From assembly GCA_026987025.1 (NCBI GenBank), contig JALSNJ010000019.1:1-64000 (forward strand): a stretch of 64,000 bases of DNA, given 5' to 3'. Within the stretch, counting starts at the first letter, position 1. Each line of letters opens with the position of its first letter. Made by a program: the position numbers and the translations under genes. The DNA comes from Candidatus Aminicenantota bacterium. GTDB lineage: Bacteria > Acidobacteriota > Aminicenantia > S016-38. This document shows positions 60,442 to 64,000 of the stretch, piece by piece. The notes beneath the pieces were generated by a model that made no database searches, was not told the origin of the DNA, and was given only the letters and a program-made list of their open reading frames with translations.

Positions 60442-60842
60442 TTTTTCCCTCCTTTTTTATTTTTCTTATGCTTTTGCTTTTTCATATAGTCCTCTATAGC
60501 CGCCTTTATCCCTTCTTCCGCAAGGAGAGAGCAGTGCATCTTTATTGGTGGAAGTCCATCAAGGGCTTCAGCTACTGCCTTGTTTGTTATCCTCAGGGCT
60601 TCTTCCACGGTTTTTCCCATAACCAGCTGGGTTACCTTTGAAGATGTTGCAATTGCCGCCACGCATCCGAAGGTCTGGAATTTTATGTCCACTATGCGGT
60701 TGTCCTTTACTTTTATGTAAATCCACATGACATCGCCGCATACTGGATTTCCAACTTTACCTATGCCATCAGCATCCTCAATTTTTCCCATATTCTTGGG
60801 GTTCATAAATTCTTCTATAACCTTTTCGCTATACTCAAGCAT
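60438..60842 (-). CDS. iscU: IscU/NifU-type iron-sulfur scaffold
   Basis: This 134-residue protein has the three cluster cysteines in GNPVCGD, TFGCVAAIATSS and IKMHCSLLAEEG. It assembles Fe-S clusters with IscS. The Lys-rich tail (KKQKHKKNKKGGKK) is a C-terminal extension. It is four genes downstream of iscS, separated by nadA, an HMA protein and a SRPBCC-like protein. Confidence 0.93.
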   Translation of the reverse strand: MLEYSEKVIEEFMNPKNMGKIEDADGIGKVGNPVCGDVMWIYIKVKDNRIVDIKFQTFGCVAAIATSSKVTQLVMGKTVEEALRITNKAVAEALDGLPPIKMHCSLLAEEGIKAAIEDYMKKQKHKKNKKGGKK

Positions 60843-60854
60843 TTTTGCCTCCTT

Positions 60855-61253
60855 TTAGCATCCTGCGTATTCCCGCAGTTTTTTTGCTGCATATTTTATG
60901 TATTTTTCAAAGTTTGTTCTGTATAAAAATTCCGATATTTTCCCCATAAACCCTCTACCTTCGCCCACGAACTCTATTATCAGAGAGTCCTCAAAGAAGA
61001 AGTAAACATTTAGAATAAAGTTTTTTCCTTTTATCCTGTAGGTGGTCTGGTTTCCCTCTGCAAGTACAGTAGTAACAGCGCGAGAGGAGCCGAATGTAAG
61101 TTTAGAAATTCCCTTCAAAAGGAATTCGCCCCTGTCCCTATCGTATTCGCTAACAAAACCCAGGACATCCGCCATGTAGTCCGGATTGTTGATAAAGCTT
61201 CTTAATTGTTTAGAAGGTAAATAGAATTTAGCTATCGCCTTAAATTTTTTCAT
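60855..61253 (-). CDS. SRPBCC/CoxG-like small protein
   Basis: This 132-residue protein has the beta-alpha layout of START/SRPBCC proteins (KAIAKFYLPSKQLRSFINNPDYM, YRIKGKNFILNVYFFF). Assignment is weak. It starts within the HMA stop (ATGA) and precedes iscU, so it belongs to the operon. A lipid- or ligand-binding role, or cluster assembly assistance as for CoxG-like proteins, is only inference. Confidence 0.6.
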   Translation of the reverse strand: MKKFKAIAKFYLPSKQLRSFINNPDYMADVLGFVSEYDRDRGEFLLKGISKLTFGSSRAVTTVLAEGNQTTYRIKGKNFILNVYFFFEDSLIIEFVGEGRGFMGKISEFLYRTNFEKYIKYAAKKLREYAGC

Positions 61254-61465
61254 TTTTCCAGAATCTCCCTTTTTGTCACTTCGTAACCCACTTCTTCTAT
61301 GGACTTCTCGATCTCTTCAGGGGGAAGCTCCGAATCAACCAGGACTTCCTTGGATTCCAGGTTAATAACGACTTTGTTTATCCCTCTGGGGTTATTAATG
61401 CTGTTTTTTATTGTTTCCGCACATCCACTACATGACATGCTCGGCACAAGAAATTTGATTTTCAT
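61250..61465 (-). CDS. heavy-metal-associated (HMA) domain protein
   Basis: This 71-residue ferredoxin-fold protein has MSCSGCAETI near the N terminus, the CxxC metal-binding motif of Atx1/CopZ chaperones. The ATG at 61465 has GGAGG upstream. It may deliver copper or act as a sulfur or metal handler for the operon. The CopB ATPase in the other operon lacks a CxxC domain, so a link is possible. Confidence 0.85.
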   Translation of the reverse strand: MKIKFLVPSMSCSGCAETIKNSINNPRGINKVVINLESKEVLVDSELPPEEIEKSIEEVGYEVTKREILEK

Positions 61466-61514
61466 GCTTTTCCTCCTTTTGAAAATTGCATTTATTATGT
61501 TAAGTTTTCCCATG

Positions 61515-62417
61515 TTAGACCACCTCCACCATTTTTTCCAGGGCATTTCTTGCCTTTTCTATGATTTCTTTGTTTAAAATGATCTCATGCTGTAATTTCA
61601 GCAATGAATTGTAAATGTCTTCTATTGTTGTTATTTTCATATTTCCGCAGAATCTTGGAGCTCCCATCGGGTAAAATTCCTTCCCTGGATTTTCTTTTTT
61701 CAACCTGTGGGTTAGTCCAAATTCTGTGGCGATAATGAACTCTTTTGCCCTGGATTTTTTGGCGTGTCTTATCATCCCGGATGTGGAAAGCACAAAATCA
61801 GCATTTTCCACTACTTCTGGTGGAGCTTCTGGATGGGCAAGAACTTCTGCGTCGGGGTGCTCCTTCTTTGCTTTAAGGAGGTCCTTAAGCCTGAAACCAT
61901 TATGTACATAGCAGTAGCCCTGGTATGGAATTATTTCCTTGTTCTTGACCTGAGTTGAGACCCAGTATGCAAGGTTTTTGTCCGGTAAAAACACGATCCT
62001 TTTTTGGGGCAATTTCTCTACAACCTTTACGGCATTTGCTGAGGTGCAGCAGATATCTACCTCTGCTTTGACTTCAGCTGTGGTATTAACGTAAGCAACT
62101 ATAGCAGCATCAGGGTACTTTTTTCTTAGCTTCCTTACGTCGTGTGGGGTTACCATATCAGCCATTGGACACCCGGCCCTGGGGTTGGGAAGAAGAACCA
62201 TCTTTTCAGGGGATAATATTTTCGCGGTTTCAGCCATGAACTTTACACCTGCAAAGACAATGATGTTTGCGTCGGTCTCTGAAGCCTTAATGGACAGTTC
62301 CAGAGAATCTCCCACAAAGTCTGCTACGTCCTGGACTTCCGGTCTCTGGTAGTTGTGAGCCAGGATAACAGCGTTTCTTTCGTACTTCAGCCTTTTGATT
62401 TCCTTTTCAATGCTCAT
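61515..62417 (-). CDS. nadA: quinolinate synthase NadA
   Basis: This protein of about 300 residues has AVILAHNYQRPEVQDVADFVGDS and the three [4Fe-4S] cysteines in NPRAGCPMADM, VDICCTSAN and APRFCGNM. It condenses iminoaspartate with dihydroxyacetone phosphate to quinolinate for NAD. The ATG at 62417 has GGAG upstream and lies in the end of iscS, overlapping by 11 bases. Pairing with IscS fits its need for a cluster, and NAD is also a Thi4 substrate. Confidence 0.94.
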   Translation of the reverse strand: MSIEKEIKRLKYERNAVILAHNYQRPEVQDVADFVGDSLELSIKASETDANIIVFAGVKFMAETAKILSPEKMVLLPNPRAGCPMADMVTPHDVRKLRKKYPDAAIVAYVNTTAEVKAEVDICCTSANAVKVVEKLPQKRIVFLPDKNLAYWVSTQVKNKEIIPYQGYCYVHNGFRLKDLLKAKKEHPDAEVLAHPEAPPEVVENADFVLSTSGMIRHAKKSRAKEFIIATEFGLTHRLKKENPGKEFYPMGAPRFCGNMKITTIEDIYNSLLKLQHEIILNKEIIEKARNALEKMVEVV

Positions 62418-63579
62418 GCTTTTCTCTCCAGAAGGGGGACATCGCTCTGAGCCTCTCAACTATTCCTGGAAGTACCTCTATAACTTTATCTACGTCCTCA
62501 TCTGTGTTATATTTGCCAAAACTGAAACGGAGACTGCCATGTGCAATTTCATGGGGAAGGCCTATTGCCAGAAGGACATGAGATGGTTCAAGCGAACCCG
62601 AGGTGCATGCAGAGCCTGAAGAGGCGCTTATTCCATAAAAGTCCAGAAGTGCGAGCATCCCCTCTCCCTCTATGTACTTAACGCAAATATTAAGTGTGTT
62701 GTACAGCCTTTTTTCCGGATGTCCATTTACAATTACCTCTGGAATCCTTTTTACCAGCTCTCTCTCCAGCCTGTCTCTAAGGGGCCTTATTTTTCTTTCC
62801 TCTTCTTCCATCTCCTCCATGGCTATTTCGGCTGCCTTTCCAGCACCAACTATACCGGCCACATTTTCAGTACCAGCTCTTCTTCCCCTCTCCTGTCCAC
62901 CACCGTGGATCAAGGGGTGAATTTTCACTCCTCTTCTTATGTAAAGAGCACCCACTCCCTTTGGTCCGTAAAATTTATGGGCAGAGAGGGAGAGAAGATC
63001 TACTCCAAGTTCCTTCACGTTCACCGGAATTTTGCCAACTGCCTGAACTGCGTCGGTGTGGAATAGAACGTTTTTCTCGTGGGTAACTTCAGCGAGTTCC
63101 TTTATCGGTTCAATGGTTCCGATTTCATTATTGGCCATCATAATGGTAACGAGTATCGTATCGTCTCTTATCGCCTTTCTGAGAGAGTGAGGATGTACTA
63201 TGCCGTATTTATCCACCGGTAGATAGGTGACCTCAAATCCAATTTTTTCCAGGAATTGACAGGCATGAAGCACAGCATGGTGTTCTATGGAGGATGTTAT
63301 GATGTGTTTCCCTTTTTCCTGGAAGGCGAAGGCTACCCCTTTTATTGCGTGGTTATCCGCTTCGCTTCCTCCCCCGGTAAATATTATTTCCTTTGGACTG
63401 GCACCAATCAGACTGGCGATTTTTTCCCTCGCTTCCTCTATGGCCTTTTTCGTTTCCTTTGCTCCGCTGTAAACCGAGGAAGGATTATGAAAATGTTCCT
63501 TTAAGTAAGGTATCATTGCTTCCACAACCCTCGGATCTACTGGGGTAGTGGCGTTATAATCGAGATAAATTTCCTTCAT
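62407..63579 (-). CDS. iscS: cysteine desulfurase (NifS/IscS)
   Basis: This 390-residue PLP enzyme has YLDYNATTPVDP, SSIEHHAVLHAC, LSAHKFYGPKG with the PLP lysine, and SSGSACTSGSLEPSHVL with the catalytic cysteine. It releases sulfur from cysteine as persulfide, feeding IscU, ThiF/ThiS, TtuA, ThiI and MnmA downstream. GGAGG precedes the start. It is the first gene of the operon, about 100 bases after a perfect promoter. Confidence 0.95.
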   Translation of the reverse strand: MKEIYLDYNATTPVDPRVVEAMIPYLKEHFHNPSSVYSGAKETKKAIEEAREKIASLIGASPKEIIFTGGGSEADNHAIKGVAFAFQEKGKHIITSSIEHHAVLHACQFLEKIGFEVTYLPVDKYGIVHPHSLRKAIRDDTILVTIMMANNEIGTIEPIKELAEVTHEKNVLFHTDAVQAVGKIPVNVKELGVDLLSLSAHKFYGPKGVGALYIRRGVKIHPLIHGGGQERGRRAGTENVAGIVGAGKAAEIAMEEMEEEERKIRPLRDRLERELVKRIPEVIVNGHPEKRLYNTLNICVKYIEGEGMLALLDFYGISASSGSACTSGSLEPSHVLLAIGLPHEIAHGSLRFSFGKYNTDEDVDKVIEVLPGIVERLRAMSPFWREKHEH

Positions 63580-63670
63580 TTTTCCTCCTTTAGTGATTCT
63601 TTTAATCTACCTATAAGGGCTTGAAAGTTTCGGATAATTAAACCATATATTAATTTATGAGCTACTAACA

Positions 63671-63710
63671 TTACCAAAGTAATTATAATTAATTTAGTAA
63701 TGATTGTCAA
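63671..63710 (-). promoter_or_regulatory. iscS operon promoter with 30-base dyad
   Basis: Minus strand TTGACA (63710-63705), 17 bases, TATAAT (63687-63682): a perfect consensus promoter. A dyad covers it at 63671-63700: TTACCAAAGTAAT, TATA, ATTAATTTAGTAA, with arms matching at 11 of 13 positions and centred on the -10 box. It is a strong candidate operator, probably for the Rrf2 protein. The 5' leader to 63579 shows no other structure. Confidence 0.8.
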
Positions 63711-63746
63711 CACATTTCATCCAAAAGGCCTGAAGATAGAGGGAAA

Positions 63747-64000
63747 TTATGAAGAGGGCAAATACAGGCGATAAAAGGCCAGGAAGGTAAGGTCTATGAG
63801 GAAGTTCGTGATGGGAAAGATAGCGAAGATCCAGAAAAGGGAGGGGAATAGGTGGGCCAGGGGCATCCTCAAAAGCACCACCAGCATGGCAAGGGCCAGG
63901 GGAGGAAAGGTCTTTCCCATTCCCACGAAAATACCCTCAAAAACGACGCTCAGGGAAAAGAATATCTGGGAAAAGGCAGATATTCTCAGGTAAAGGACGG
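63747..64000 (-). CDS. MATE-type efflux transporter, C-terminal part
   Basis: The window cuts off the 5' part. The remaining 83 residues read YLRISAFSQIFFSLSVVFEG, then GMGKTFPPLALAMLVVLLRMP and IFPITNFLIDLTFLAFYRLY, ending at a TAA (63749-63747). The block SQIFF..VFEGIF.GMGKT.PPL resembles the end of MATE family multidrug/sodium antiporters. Frame and hydrophobicity support a real gene running off the right edge. Confidence 0.7.
   Translation of the reverse strand, partial: VLYLRISAFSQIFFSLSVVFEGIFVGMGKTFPPLALAMLVVLLRMPLAHLFPSLFWIFAIFPITNFLIDLTFLAFYRLYLPSS

Noticed and set aside
1-64000. rRNA and tRNA genes
   Set aside because: I saw no rRNA block and no convincing tRNA cloverleaf in the intergenic gaps, but an unaided scan could miss a tRNA; a tRNAscan run would settle it.

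Overview
The window reads as a chromosomal segment of a thermophilic, diderm, uncultured-type bacterium. Thermophily is inferred from a TtuA/TtuB-type tRNA 2-thiolation set. An outer membrane is inferred from beta-barrel proteins, a LolA-like protein and an RND/MMPL exporter. Lipoproteins with six-bladed propeller repeats, a secreted C1 peptidase and a P1 peptidase recall candidate phyla such as Aminicenantes, WOR-3 or Hydrothermae, but the sequence alone does not decide the phylum. Promoters look like TTGACA-17-TATAAT. Several first genes of transcription units have the -10 box only 6-10 bases before the start codon and no Shine-Dalgarno, so leaderless mRNAs are likely.

Layout. 87-2396: CRISPR array of 30 intact 37-base repeats plus one decayed terminal repeat, followed directly by a CARF/winged-helix CRISPR-associated gene. 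No cas effector or adaptation genes are in view. 3316-6142: a LutA/HdrB-like and a LutB-like iron-sulfur protein, facing DsrE-like and TusE/DsrC-like sulfur-relay proteins. 6211-24350: ordinary chromosome with peptidases, two EamA transporters, propeller lipoproteins, an L,D-transpeptidase, a FecCD-type ABC importer, a large alpha-galactosidase-like enzyme and a glutamine amidotransferase.

24412-30845 is the most unusual region. It is visibly AT-rich, entirely minus-strand, and punctuated by related folded elements that behave as integron attC sites. The first bases of each cassette are the reverse complement of the R'' box of the attC at that cassette's own end; this holds for three successive cassettes. 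No integrase gene is present, so it is best described as a CALIN (attC cluster lacking an integrase). Its cassettes carry an MjaI-like restriction-modification pair, a second methyltransferase with an unknown partner, a DUF4268/PD-(D/E)XK-like nuclease and an orphan protein, which suggests a mobile defence store.

31068-41836: a TetR-controlled MMPL exporter operon, a PEGA/NHL surface protein, a secreted glycosidase-like protein, a Tat-exported aldo/keto reductase and a DUF362 ferredoxin. Two frameshifts within about 240 bases spoil the ends of the convergent glycosidase and reductase genes. 41869-44664: two unknown secreted propeller-like proteins and a peptidase M2-like remnant. 44765-50067: ferritin-like protein, then an Rrf2-led operon rrf2-osmC-arsC-copB-multicopper oxidase.

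50636-63579: one long minus-strand operon combining sulfur mobilisation (IscS, IscU, NadA, HMA protein, TlpA, OsmC, E1-like ThiF, ThiS/TtuB, TtuA, ThiI-like, MnmA, Thi4) with NO defence (DUF438-hemerythrin-PAS sensor and quinol NO reductase). Its promoter carries a 30-base dyad over the -10 box and closely resembles the rrf2 promoter, so the Rrf2 protein probably controls both. The window ends inside a MATE-type transporter gene.
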